This document shows positions 24,565-32,546 of a stretch of 42,522 nucleotides of DNA, piece by piece. The stretch spans positions 1 through 42,522 of the forward strand of contig CAZSYT010000021.1 of assembly GCA_964610905.1 (NCBI GenBank), in the 5' to 3' direction. Origin of the DNA: JAJZJT01 sp964610905. GTDB taxonomy: Bacteria; Actinomycetota; Acidimicrobiia; Acidimicrobiales; RAAP-2. The notes under the pieces were generated by a model. That model saw nothing but the letters and a program-made list of their open reading frames with translations. It did not search any database and was not told where the DNA came from. Numbering within the stretch: the stretch's first letter is position 1; each line of letters begins with the position of its first letter. The position numbers were made by a program, and so were the translations under genes.

Positions 24565-25668
24565 TCAGGCGAGCAGACCCCGCCCGGTGACGCGGGGCAG
24601 GTCGAGCGCGGTGAGGAGGCCGGCCGGCGCCTCGACGACGGCCGGCGCCGCGTTCACGAGCCGCATGGCGGTCGCCTTGAGCCCTGCCGTGTTGTGGTCC
24701 CCGTCGGAACCCAGCAGCTGGAGGTCGAGGGTGTAGTTGGGCTCGCCGGTGACTTGCACCCGGTAGCAGCCTGCGCCGGCGGGTTGCGGCCAGTCGGGGG
24801 CGAGGTCGTCGCGCAGGCGCGTGACGTGCTCGAGGACGACGACCGGCCGACCGTTCCGTATTCCGCGCACCTCGAACCGGAGGGCGGCGGCCGTGCCCGC
24901 CTCGATCGCCCCGGCGGCGACGGCGAAGCGCTCGGGGGCGGGCACCCGTTCGTAGCGCTCCTCGACGCCGTCGAGCTCGACCTCGAGCCCGGCGGCGAGC
25001 TGCCGCACGACGCTGCCCCACGCCATGGTGAGCACGCCCGGCCGGAGCAGCATGGGGACCTCGTCGAGCGGGTGCCCGAAGCCCATGATGTCGAAGAGGA
25101 CCATCGGCTGGTCGTAGGTGGCGTAGTTGAGGACCTCGGAGCAGCGCAGCTCGTCGATGCGCTCGCACACGCCCGACAGGGCGAGCGGCAGGACGTCGTT
25201 GGCGAATCCGGGGTCGACACCGTTCACGAACAGGGAGACGCCACCGTCGAGGGCGGCGTCCCGCACGGGGGCGATCAGCGCGTCGTCGACCACGCCGTAG
25301 GGGTACTGCAGGAACACGGGCCCCGACGAGACGACGTTGGCACCCGAGCGGAGCATCCGCTGGAGGTCGGCGAGCGCGTCGGGGAGGCGGTGGTCGGCCA
25401 TGGCCGTGTGCACGACGACGTCGGCCTCGAGGTCGAGCAGGGCCTCGGCGTCGTCGGTGGCGACCACACCGAGGTCGCGGCCGAGGCCCGCCAGCCGGCC
25501 GGCGTCCCTTCCGACCTTGTCGGGGTTGGACACCCACACCCCGACGAGCTCCAGGTCGGGACGGGCGTCGATGCCGGCGATGGCGTGGCGGCCGACGTTG
25601 CCGGTGCTCCACTCGACCACCCGGTAGGGGTGCGGTGACGGGCCTGGGCCACGTCGGTCGTTGCGCAT
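24565..25668 (-). CDS. DapB-like NAD(P)-dependent dehydrogenase
   Basis: A 367-residue protein with an N-terminal Rossmann fold (VVEWSTGNVGRHAIAGI) related to dihydrodipicolinate reductase. It belongs to a family that includes 2,4-diaminopentanoate dehydrogenase and many uncharacterised actinobacterial proteins often found near lipid or steroid genes. The central VVVHTAMADHR and NGVDPGFANDVLPLALSG stretches fit this family. ATG 25668 was chosen because an AGGAG ribosome site lies upstream. A longer frame from 25740 begins inside repeat DNA. It is the next gene after an SDR gene on the same strand, across the assembly gap. It is not expected to work in lysine synthesis; the true substrate is unknown. 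Confidence 0.78.
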   Translation of the reverse strand: MRNDRRGPGPSPHPYRVVEWSTGNVGRHAIAGIDARPDLELVGVWVSNPDKVGRDAGRLAGLGRDLGVVATDDAEALLDLEADVVVHTAMADHRLPDALADLQRMLRSGANVVSSGPVFLQYPYGVVDDALIAPVRDAALDGGVSLFVNGVDPGFANDVLPLALSGVCERIDELRCSEVLNYATYDQPMVLFDIMGFGHPLDEVPMLLRPGVLTMAWGSVVRQLAAGLEVELDGVEERYERVPAPERFAVAAGAIEAGTAAALRFEVRGIRNGRPVVVLEHVTRLRDDLAPDWPQPAGAGCYRVQVTGEPNYTLDLQLLGSDGDHNTAGLKATAMRLVNAAPAVVEAPAGLLTALDLPRVTGRGLLA

Positions 25669-25724
25669 GGTCGGCTGCTCCTCTTCCTCTCGGGCGGGCC
25701 CGCTCGGGGACCGTGGGTGACGTG

Positions 25725-25796
25725 GGTCGGGCAGGCTCACAGGTCGGGCAGGCTCACAGGTCGGGCAGGCTCACAGGTCGGGCAGGCTCACAGGTC
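25725..25796. repeat. 17-bp tandem repeat running into the assembly gap
   Basis: Four full copies and part of a fifth of the unit ggtcgggcaggctcaca lead into the N run. Read on the minus strand, each unit contains ctgcccgacctgtga, that is Leu-Pro-Asp-Leu-stop, which matches the expected end of the SDR gene on the far side of the gap. Confidence 0.93.
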
Positions 25797-25896
25797 NNNN
25801 NNNNNNNNNNNNNNNNNNNNNNNNNNNNNNNNNNNNNNNNNNNNNNNNNNNNNNNNNNNNNNNNNNNNNNNNNNNNNNNNNNNNNNNNNNNNNNNN
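25797..25896. other. Assembly gap, 100 N
   Basis: Exactly 100 undetermined bases, a placeholder size used in scaffolding. It falls inside the 17-bp repeat array, so the true length is unknown and the repeat is the likely cause of the break. Confidence 0.97.
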
Positions 25897-26676
25897 GGGC
25901 AGGCCGAGGCTCAGGGTGGGGGCCTCGGTCCCCCCGTCCACCTCGACGACCTTCCCCGTCACGAAGGAGCCCGCCGGGGACGCAAGGTAGACGACGGTGG
26001 CTGCGATCTCCTCGGGCTCGCCGATCCGATGGAGGGGGGTGGCGTCCTCGATGGCCTGGCGGAGCTCGTCCGAGCGCATGACGATGTCGAGGGCCGAGGT
26101 GGCCACCGATCCCGAGGCGATCGCGTTGACCCGGATGCGGGGAGCGAGGTCGGCAGCGGCGAGGCGCGTGTAGTGGGCGAGGGCCGCCTTCGCCGTCCCG
26201 TAGGCGAGGTAGCCGCGGCCGGTCAGGCGGCCCATCACCGACGAGATGTTCACCACCGAGCCGCCACCCTGGTCGAGCAGGGCGGGGACGGCGGCCCGGG
26301 TGAGCGCGTGCGCCGTGGACACGTTGAAGTGGAAGGCGGACTCGAGCTCCTCGGGTGTCGTGTCGAGGAAGGCGCGTGGCAGCGCGCCTCCGACGTTGTT
26401 CACGACGACGTCGAGGCGACCCAGCCCGTCTCGCGCCGCGCCGACCAGCGCGGGCATGGAGGCGAGGTCGGCCAGGTCGGCGGGGTGGACGACGGCTCGG
26501 CGTCCGGTGGCTCTGACCCTGCCGGCCACCTCCTCGAGCTGGTCGGCGCTGCGGGCGGCGAGCACGACGTCGGCGCCCGCCTCCGCGAGGGCGACCGCCG
26601 TGGCCGCGCCGATGCCCCGTCCCGCACCGGTGACGACCGCGACCCTGCCGGCGAGCGTGAAGCGGTCGAGGATCAC
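25897..26676 (-). CDS. SDR-family oxidoreductase, 3' end lost in the gap
   Basis: 260 residues of a classical SDR are visible: TGAGRGIG (16-23), NNVGG, active-site S146, Y159 and K163 (YGTAK), and the C-terminal VEVDGGTEAPTLSLGLP. The reading frame enters the N run. The expected ending LPDL-stop is exactly the peptide encoded by the repeat unit on the other side of the gap, so very few residues are missing. GTG 26676 overlaps the stop of the upstream PPOX gene by GTGA. Together they form a two-gene operon. The substrate is unknown; the family resembles steroid or 3-oxoacyl reductases. Confidence 0.86.
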
Positions 26677-27245
26677 GCGCCGGCCTCGTCTGCCGGCCTG
26701 GTCGGCGGCAGGCCGAGCTTGCGGTGGTCCCACGAGACCGTTCGCTCCACGTGCACCTTTGCCACGATGCGCTTGTGGAGCATCGTCTCGACGAAGGGCC
26801 GGAGGTCCTCGTGGTAGGACCCGTAGTACCGCTCGAAGAGGTCGACGCCGAGCGCCCAGCGCTGCTCTGGGTCCTCGACGAGCTCGACCCGCCCGACGAG
26901 CTCGACGCCTCGGAGCTCCTCGTAGGCGTCGCCGTCCTCCATCAGGCAGGTCACCCGGGGGTCGCGGCGGAGGTTGACGGCTTTCTGCGACTTCGCCTTG
27001 GTCTCGATGGCGACGCAGCCGTCGACGAAGCCGTACCACATGGCCACGGCGTGGACCGAGCCGTCGTGGTTGAGGGTGCACAGGGTCATGGGCCGTCGTT
27101 CGCGGAGGAAGGCGTCGACCTCGTCGGGCGTCATCCGAACGACGGCACGCTGGTTGACCCCGTGCCCCATCACGGCACTGCCGGACGCTCCCGCCTGCTG
27201 GTCGGAGGCGGGCTCCGACGAGGTGGTACGGCTCGGCTCTGCCAT
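26673..27245 (-). CDS. Pyridoxamine 5'-phosphate oxidase-like (PPOX, possibly F420-binding)
   Basis: A 190-residue split-barrel flavin-fold protein of the PPOX class. The core reads RPMTLCTLNHDGSVHAVAMWYGFVDG, then KSQKAVNLRRDPRVTCLMEDG, then a long ELVGRVELVEDPEQRW stretch, which resembles actinobacterial members that bind F420 or FMN. A disordered 35-residue N-terminus precedes it. ATG 27245 follows GGGGGAG. It is coupled by GTGA to the downstream SDR gene, so a shared redox pathway is plausible. Whether the cofactor is F420 or FMN cannot be told from sequence alone. Confidence 0.78.
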   Translation of the reverse strand: MAEPSRTTSSEPASDQQAGASGSAVMGHGVNQRAVVRMTPDEVDAFLRERRPMTLCTLNHDGSVHAVAMWYGFVDGCVAIETKAKSQKAVNLRRDPRVTCLMEDGDAYEELRGVELVGRVELVEDPEQRWALGVDLFERYYGSYHEDLRPFVETMLHKRIVAKVHVERTVSWDHRKLGLPPTRPADEAGA

Positions 27246-27365
27246 TGGCTCCCCCCGGCTCGCGCGCCGGCCGCCCCGGCGCTCGGCGGTCACCCTAGCC
27301 CTGCGGGCCGACGCCGGCCCGGACGCCCAGCCCCGGGCGCGGCCGGGGCTGGCGAGCGACCGCCC

Positions 27366-27371
27366 TAGTGT
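27366..27371 (+). promoter_or_regulatory. -10 hexamer of ABC1-kinase gene (leaderless)
   Basis: TAGTGT stands exactly 6 nt before ATG 27378, the same spacing as at metH and the ABC exporter. Confidence 0.5.
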
Positions 27372-27377
27372 GCAGCC

Positions 27378-28910
27378 ATGCCACCTGCCGGTGCACCCCG
27401 GGTCTTCCCCCGGCGCCTGCCCCGGCCCGGACGAGCCGAGCGCTGGCGGCGGGGCATCGAGGTCGGGCGGGTGGCAGCCCGGCACTTCCTCCCCGTGGTG
27501 GTCGCCGAGGTCCGTCGCCGTCCCAGACGCCGACCACCCCTCTCCGTCATCGCCGCCCCCCTCCGCCAGACCTTCGAGGAGCTCGGTGGCACCTTCGTCA
27601 AGTTCGGCCAGCTGGTGGCGTCGTCGCCGGGCGTCTTCGGCGAGGAGACGGCGGAGGCGTTCCGGACGTGCCTCGACACGGGGCCGGCCGTCCCCTTCGC
27701 CGACGTGCGGGCCGTCGTGGAGGCCGACCTCGGCATGGCGCTCGAGGACGCCTTCGCCACCTTCGAGCCGGAGCCGATGGGGCGCGCGTCGATCGCCGTG
27801 GTCCACCGGGCGACGCTGCCCGACGGGCGTCCGGTGGCCGTCAAGATCCTCCGACCGGGCATCGACGCCCTCGTGGCCGTCGACCTGGCCCTGCTCCAGC
27901 CGCTCCTCGAGGTGGTGGCGCGCGAGACCGGCGACGAGGCAGCAGGCGTGCTGACCCAGATCTTCTTCGGCTTCAGGGACCAGGTCGGCGAGGAGCTCGA
28001 CCTGCGCAACGAGGCGCGCGCGCTTGCCGCATTCCGCGACCTGCTCTCGAGCCCCGACCTGCCCGGCGGTGCGCTCACCCGGCTGGTTGTGCCCGAGCCC
28101 TTCCCCGAACGCTCGGGTCGCAACGTCGTCACCATGGAGCTGCTGGACGGCGTCCCCGTCGACGATCTCGCCGCGGCGGCGGCGCTCGGGGTCGACCCGG
28201 CGCCGCTCATCGAGGAGGTCGTCCGGTCGTTCTTCGTGACGGCGGTGCGCTGGGGCGCCTTCCACGGGGACATCCACGCGGGGAACATGCTCGTCCTGCG
28301 CGACGGCCGGCTCGGGATCGTCGACTGGGGAATCGTGGGGCGCCTCGACGCCGAGACCCACCGCTTCTTCGTCAGGGTGCTCGACGGCGTGCTCGGCGAC
28401 GACGCCGCGTGGGACGACGTCGCCGCCCACATGGTCCGCACATACGGGCCCGCCATGCAGCAGGGCCTGGGCCTCTCCGACGAAGAGCTGGCACGCTTCA
28501 TCCGCTCGCTGGTCGAGCCCACCCTGCTGCGTCCCTTCGGGGAGGTCAGCCTGGGCGCGCTCATCCAGGCTCCCCAGCTGCAGGCCGCCCGGGCCCAGGG
28601 GATCGAGGCCGGCACCCGCTCGCTCCGGGCGTCGCTCGGTCGCCTGCGGGCCAAGCGACGGCTGCGCCGGCTGGCCGACCTGTCGGGCGGGACTGCCTCG
28701 GCCTTCGACCGGGGCGCCTTCCTGCTCGGCAAGCAACTCCTGTACTTCGAGCGCTACGGCAAGCTCTTCCTCGCCGACGTCCCCCTCCTCGCCGACCGGC
28801 CGTTCTTCGAGGCCCTGGCCGCGTCGGCGGCGAGGGCCGACTGGGCGGCCGACCAGCCGCACATGCCGTGCACCCCGCCGCCCGGCGGGACCGACGACGA
28901 GCACAGGTAG
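27378..28910 (+). CDS. ABC1/UbiB-family atypical kinase
   Basis: A 510-residue member of the ABC1 (UbiB/AarF/ADCK) protein-kinase-like family, whose members support quinone or lipid metabolism. The motifs are KFGQ (75-78), ATP-binding Lys K156 (VAVKILRPG), catalytic HGDIHAGN (296-303) and metal-binding D316 in VDWG. The usual C-terminal membrane helices of UbiB are not evident. The last about 35 residues (after RPFFEALAAS) lie antisense to the conserved C-terminus of the neighbouring oxidoreductase and look unlike family sequence. The two coding regions overlap by 157 bp. The start ATG 27378 has a leaderless-type promoter. The exact role is unknown. Confidence 0.86.
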   Translation: MPPAGAPRVFPRRLPRPGRAERWRRGIEVGRVAARHFLPVVVAEVRRRPRRRPPLSVIAAPLRQTFEELGGTFVKFGQLVASSPGVFGEETAEAFRTCLDTGPAVPFADVRAVVEADLGMALEDAFATFEPEPMGRASIAVVHRATLPDGRPVAVKILRPGIDALVAVDLALLQPLLEVVARETGDEAAGVLTQIFFGFRDQVGEELDLRNEARALAAFRDLLSSPDLPGGALTRLVVPEPFPERSGRNVVTMELLDGVPVDDLAAAAALGVDPAPLIEEVVRSFFVTAVRWGAFHGDIHAGNMLVLRDGRLGIVDWGIVGRLDAETHRFFVRVLDGVLGDDAAWDDVAAHMVRTYGPAMQQGLGLSDEELARFIRSLVEPTLLRPFGEVSLGALIQAPQLQAARAQGIEAGTRSLRASLGRLRAKRRLRRLADLSGGTASAFDRGAFLLGKQLLYFERYGKLFLADVPLLADRPFFEALAASAARADWAADQPHMPCTPPPGGTDDEHR

Positions 28911-30256
28911 ACGCCCGGAAGCGGCGTGCGGTAGGGGTCGAGCCGCGCCCACGGTCCGACGAGGGTGTGGGCGAGCGTGGCGGCCCCGCCGTTGATGTCG
29001 CCGCCGACGTGGTTGGGGTTGACCGACTCGCTCGCCGCCGCCGTCGTCGACACCCGGGCCACGACGACGTCTCGGAAGCCGGGGGCGGCCCGCTCGAGCT
29101 CGTCCTCCACGCGGTCCGCCACGTCGAGCGTCGACCCGTGGGGCACGGCGCACGTCGCCCACAGCACGTGGCCGCCGGCGGGTGCCCGTGTGGGGTCGAG
29201 CACGGACGGCTGGACGACGACGCAGGCGGGCCGGTCGGGATGCCGCCCGGCGGTGACGTCGGACAGGGCCCGGGCAATGGCGCCGAACCCCCCGCCGAGG
29301 TGCACCGTCGGTGCGGACCGGCACGCCGGAGCCGTCCACGGCACCGGCTCGCTCAGCGCCCAGTCGACCTTGTGCACGCCGGGTCCGTAGCGGTACCGCT
29401 CGAGGGCCCGGCGCTGGCGGGGCCCCAGGCGACTGCCTGCCAGGTCGGCCAGCTGGCGGGGCGTGACGTCGAGGAGGACGAGCCGGGGCGGCCCGTAGGC
29501 GTCGAGGTCGTCGAGGGTCCCGACGACCGTCCCGGTCTCCACGGTGGCCCCGAGGGCTGCGAGACGGGCGAGGAGGGCGTCGGTGACGGCTCCGCTCCCG
29601 CCGGCGACGAGCGGCCACCCGACGTGGTGCGCGAGCACGGTGAGGAACAGAGCGAAGCCCCCGGTGAGCGGCGCCCCGAGCGGCCGGCCGGCGTGGGCGG
29701 CGACACCGGCCACGACGGCGCGCGCCTCGTCGCCGTCGAAGCGGCGGGCCACGGCGGTGGCCGAGCGGACGGCGAGGCGACCAAAGGTGGCCAGGGCGAC
29801 GGGGTCGGAGGGCCACGAGCGGTGGGAGGCGAGCACGTCGCGGGCGAGGGTGCCGGCGCTCGCGACCAGCGGGGCGAAGAGGCGGCGGTAGGCGGGGCCG
29901 TCCGGTCCGAGGCCGTCGGCCGTGGCCTCGAGCGAGCGGGCGACAGCGACGGCCCTCCCGCCGTCGAGGACGTGGGCGAAGGACACCTCGGGGGTGAGCA
30001 GCCGGACCGCCCCCGACGCGAGGAGCCCCGAGGCCGCGGCGAAGGGCGAGGCTGCGAGGAGCGGGAGGACGGTGGCGCAGACGTCGTGGCGGTGCCCCGA
30101 CAGGGTCCGCTCGACCGTCCGGCACCCGCCGCCGGGCGTCGCCGCCCCCTCGAGCACGGCCACCGAGCGCCCCGCCTCGGCCAGGGCGACGGCGGCGGCC
30201 AGGCCGTTGGGGCCCGATCCGACGACGACGGCGTCCACGCGCCGGTCGGGGCTCAC
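28754..30256 (-). CDS. FAD-dependent oxidoreductase, phytoene-desaturase-like
   Basis: A 500-residue flavoprotein of the amine oxidase/phytoene desaturase group. The FAD dinucleotide motif GSGPNG is at 13-18, followed by ALAEAGRSVAVLEGA and a GGGCRT stretch. The C-terminal FAD-closing motif reads PGVYLCSSSVPPGGGVHGMCG, typical of the family. No carotenoid genes adjoin, and many members act on other lipids or are of unknown role. GTG 30256 overlaps the sulfatase stop by GTGA, so the two are coupled. The final about 20 residues are basic and probably dispensable. The last 157 bp overlap the convergent kinase gene. Confidence 0.85.
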   Translation of the reverse strand: MSPDRRVDAVVVGSGPNGLAAAVALAEAGRSVAVLEGAATPGGGCRTVERTLSGHRHDVCATVLPLLAASPFAAASGLLASGAVRLLTPEVSFAHVLDGGRAVAVARSLEATADGLGPDGPAYRRLFAPLVASAGTLARDVLASHRSWPSDPVALATFGRLAVRSATAVARRFDGDEARAVVAGVAAHAGRPLGAPLTGGFALFLTVLAHHVGWPLVAGGSGAVTDALLARLAALGATVETGTVVGTLDDLDAYGPPRLVLLDVTPRQLADLAGSRLGPRQRRALERYRYGPGVHKVDWALSEPVPWTAPACRSAPTVHLGGGFGAIARALSDVTAGRHPDRPACVVVQPSVLDPTRAPAGGHVLWATCAVPHGSTLDVADRVEDELERAAPGFRDVVVARVSTTAAASESVNPNHVGGDINGGAATLAHTLVGPWARLDPYRTPLPGVYLCSSSVPPGGGVHGMCGWSAAQSALAADAARASKNGRSARRGTSARKSLP

Positions 30257-31890
30257 CAGGTCACGAAGGACTCGGCCTCGTAGGTCAGCAGGCGCTCGTA
30301 GGCGTCGTGCACGGCACGGCGCCGCGACCGCTCGTTGGCCAGGTTGACGAGCTCGTGGGGGTCCTCGTCGCGGTCGTAGAGCTCGTGGTCGTTGTCGTCG
30401 AAGTCGCAGTCGACGTCGAAGCGCTTGCGCCCCGGGTCGCGGCCCCACAGCCCCGTGGAGGGGAGCCCGCCGCCCACGCCGTAGTAGCGGGCGTACTTGG
30501 TGCGCCCGTCGGTGAAGCCCCGCAGGGCGTAGCGGACCGTGTTGAGCCCCTCGGTCTGGGCCGAGTCCTGGGCGAAGAGGACGTGGTCGACGACGGAGAC
30601 CGACGGGTCGGCAAGCACCGGCGAGAGGTCGGTTCCCTGCACGGTCGACGCGACGACGGCCGGGTCCACGCCGGCGACGGCGCACACCGTGGCGGCCAGG
30701 TCGACGTGCGAGGAGAGCGACGCGGTGGTCGACCCTGGCCGGGTCAGCCCGGGGACGCGGACGACGAGAGGGACCCGCATGATCTCGTCGTAGACGAAGG
30801 GCCCCTTGGAGCGCAGGCCGTGCGACCCGCACATGTCGCCGTGGTCGGAGGTGAAGACCACCACCGTGTCGTCCCAGGCACCGGCGTCGACGAGGGCCTG
30901 GAGCACGGTCCCGAGGCTCTCGTCGGCCAGCGTGTGCAGGTGGGCGTAGTAGTCGAGGTGGCGGAGCCACGACCGTGTGTCGGCGGGGTCGAGGTAGCCC
31001 CACAGGCCGTGCTGCTGGTCGTGGCGCCACTGTCGGTGGGCCTCGGGCTTCGTGTGGAGGTCGTCGTCGAAGTTCGGGGGGAGCCGGTCGGCCACCTCGG
31101 GGTAGGGGTCGCCGAAGACGGGGAGCGGGTCGTCGTCCTTCCAGGCCGCCGCTTCGAGGAGGCGACGCACGCCCGCGACCTCCTCGGGGTGGGCGTCGGC
31201 GTAGCCGGGCTGGTCGATGGGGAACCACATGACGTCGTGGGGGTTGACGAGGGCGACGGTGAGGAACCACGGCTGCCCGGCCCGATCGGGCTCGCCGTCG
31301 GCGTCCGTGCCGGCGCCCGGTCGCCGCCCGGCGCCCGGTCGCCGCCCGGCGTTCGTGCGCAGCCAGTGGGCGGCGTTCGCGGCGATGCGGGGGTCGAAGT
31401 GCACGCCCGTGCCGGCCCACCCCATGAAGTGGCGATCGTTGCCCTCCCAGTCGGCGTAGCCGTAGGCGGCGAGGTCGGGGGTCGCCGACTGGGAGAGGTG
31501 CCACTTGCCGATGTACGACGAGCGGTAGCCGGCGCCTGCGAGCAGGGAGCCCAGGGTGGGGATGCCGACGGCGAGCTCGCGGTGCTCGGGCATGATGACG
31601 TTGTCGACCACGCCGTGGGCGGTCAGGTAGCGGCCCGTCAGGAGGCTCGCCCGGCTCGGCGAGCACGGCGACGAGTGCGTGTGGTGGTTGACGAACGTCG
31701 TTCCCTCCGCCCGCAGCCGGGCTCGCCACGGCAGCTCGACGCCGGCGGGGAGCCACTCCCAAGAGCGCTCCTGGTCGGAGACGACGAGGAGGATGTTGGG
31801 CTGCCGGCGGGCGTCCCGCCCGTCGGCTCGGGGGCCCCCGCCCGGGCCGGCGGGTCCGCCGCCGCCCGGGTGCTCGCCGTCTGGTGCCAT
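30253..31890 (-). CDS. Type I sulfatase (formylglycine-dependent)
   Basis: A 545-residue arylsulfatase-like enzyme that hydrolyses sulfate esters. The signature CSPSRASLLTGR begins at C76, the Cys to be converted to formylglycine. An upstream VVSDQ gives part of the metal site; the second Asp usual in this motif is Gln-Glu here. TSDHGDMCGSHG supplies the later Asp/His ligands and YIGKWHL the conserved Lys/His. There is no clear signal peptide: the first 30 residues are Gly/Pro-rich, so the enzyme may be cytoplasmic. No formylglycine-generating enzyme is found in the window. A GAGGAG ribosome site precedes ATG 31890. An 18-bp repeat encodes RRPGAG twice near residue 185. The substrate is unknown. 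Confidence 0.88.
   Translation of the reverse strand: MAPDGEHPGGGGPAGPGGGPRADGRDARRQPNILLVVSDQERSWEWLPAGVELPWRARLRAEGTTFVNHHTHSSPCSPSRASLLTGRYLTAHGVVDNVIMPEHRELAVGIPTLGSLLAGAGYRSSYIGKWHLSQSATPDLAAYGYADWEGNDRHFMGWAGTGVHFDPRIAANAAHWLRTNAGRRPGAGRRPGAGTDADGEPDRAGQPWFLTVALVNPHDVMWFPIDQPGYADAHPEEVAGVRRLLEAAAWKDDDPLPVFGDPYPEVADRLPPNFDDDLHTKPEAHRQWRHDQQHGLWGYLDPADTRSWLRHLDYYAHLHTLADESLGTVLQALVDAGAWDDTVVVFTSDHGDMCGSHGLRSKGPFVYDEIMRVPLVVRVPGLTRPGSTTASLSSHVDLAATVCAVAGVDPAVVASTVQGTDLSPVLADPSVSVVDHVLFAQDSAQTEGLNTVRYALRGFTDGRTKYARYYGVGGGLPSTGLWGRDPGRKRFDVDCDFDDNDHELYDRDEDPHELVNLANERSRRRAVHDAYERLLTYEAESFVTW
31310..31352. repeat. 18-bp in-frame tandem repeat in sulfatase gene
   Basis: The unit cgcccggtcgccgcccgg occurs a little over twice and encodes RRPGAG repeats in a loop of the sulfatase. 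It keeps the reading frame. Confidence 0.75.
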
Positions 31891-31976
31891 CGACCGCTCC
31901 TCGTCCGCGTCGGGCAGTGCCCCGGCCGCCGCGCTGTGCCGGGGGCCTCGACCAGGGTAGCGGCGACGGGGACGCG

Positions 31977-32005
31977 TTGACGGGAAAAACTGAAATGTGT
32001 TCTAC
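31977..32005 (+). promoter_or_regulatory. Promoter of OB-fold/thiolase operon with KstR-like operator
   Basis: TTGACG (31977-31982), a 17-nt spacer and TTCTAC (32000-32005) form a sigma-70-like promoter. Overlapping it, tgaaatgtgttcta (31991-32004) matches seven of the eight fixed bases of the KstR operator TNNAACNNGTTNNA. KstR is the TetR-type repressor of cholesterol catabolism in mycobacteria. The position would allow repression. No regulator gene is in the window. Confidence 0.5.
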
Positions 32006-32081
32006 TTCCGCCCACGGAGCCCGCCGGCCGTCCGAGGACGGGGGCCCGGCTTGCCAGCCGGAGGAGAGGGGGAGGTCGTCC

Positions 32082-32546
32082 ATGTCCGACGGTGACGCGC
32101 TCGTCGCCAACCACGTGCTCGACTACCCGTACGCCCGCTCGGTCGGGCCCGTGCTGGGCGCGTTCTTCACCGCGCTGCGCGAGGGCCGGATCCTCGGGGT
32201 GGAGGGGGCCGACGGGGCGGTGATCGTCCCGCCGACCGAGTACGACCCGGCCACGGGCGACGACGTCGGCGAGCTCCGGGAGGTCGGGCCCGGTGGCGTC
32301 GTGACCGCGTGGTCGTGGCAGGTGAGCCCGGGGCGCAAGCACCCCTTGGACCACCCGTTCGCCTGGGCGCTCGTACGCCTCGACGGTGCGACGACCGCCA
32401 TGCTCCACGTCGTCGACGCGGGCGACCCCGGCACCATGGCCACGGGCATGCGGGTGACGGCGCGGTTCCGGCCCCCCGCCGAGCGGCGGGGCCACGTCCT
32501 CGACCTCGAGTCGTTCGTCCCCGAGGTCGACGGGGGCGGGCGGTGA
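32082..32546 (+). CDS. OB-fold/DUF35-type protein without zinc ribbon
   Basis: A 154-residue protein resembling the OB-fold part of DUF35 acyl-CoA-associated proteins (VLGVEGADGAVIVPPTEYDPATGDDVGELREV, then a beta-rich stretch ending in FRP). These partner with thiolase-like or MaoC-like enzymes in steroid degradation. The length suggests one OB domain, and no Cys pair is seen. ATG 32082 has a strong GGAGG site. The following gene encodes a second OB-fold protein and begins inside its stop (GTGA). In mycobacteria a single protein with two such domains is encoded beside ltp3 and ltp4, so this pair may be the split equivalent. Confidence 0.72.
   Translation: MSDGDALVANHVLDYPYARSVGPVLGAFFTALREGRILGVEGADGAVIVPPTEYDPATGDDVGELREVGPGGVVTAWSWQVSPGRKHPLDHPFAWALVRLDGATTAMLHVVDAGDPGTMATGMRVTARFRPPAERRGHVLDLESFVPEVDGGGR

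Noticed and set aside
26673..30125. A 1150-codon minus-strand frame ending in the PPOX protein
   Set aside because: Only the last 190 residues are real. The rest is antisense to the kinase and out of phase with the oxidoreductase, and ATG 27245 has a ribosome site.
28754..32110. A 1118-codon minus-strand frame containing the FAD oxidoreductase
   Set aside because: The upstream 600 codons are an out-of-phase reading of the sulfatase gene. GTG 30256, overlapping the sulfatase stop, is the sensible start.
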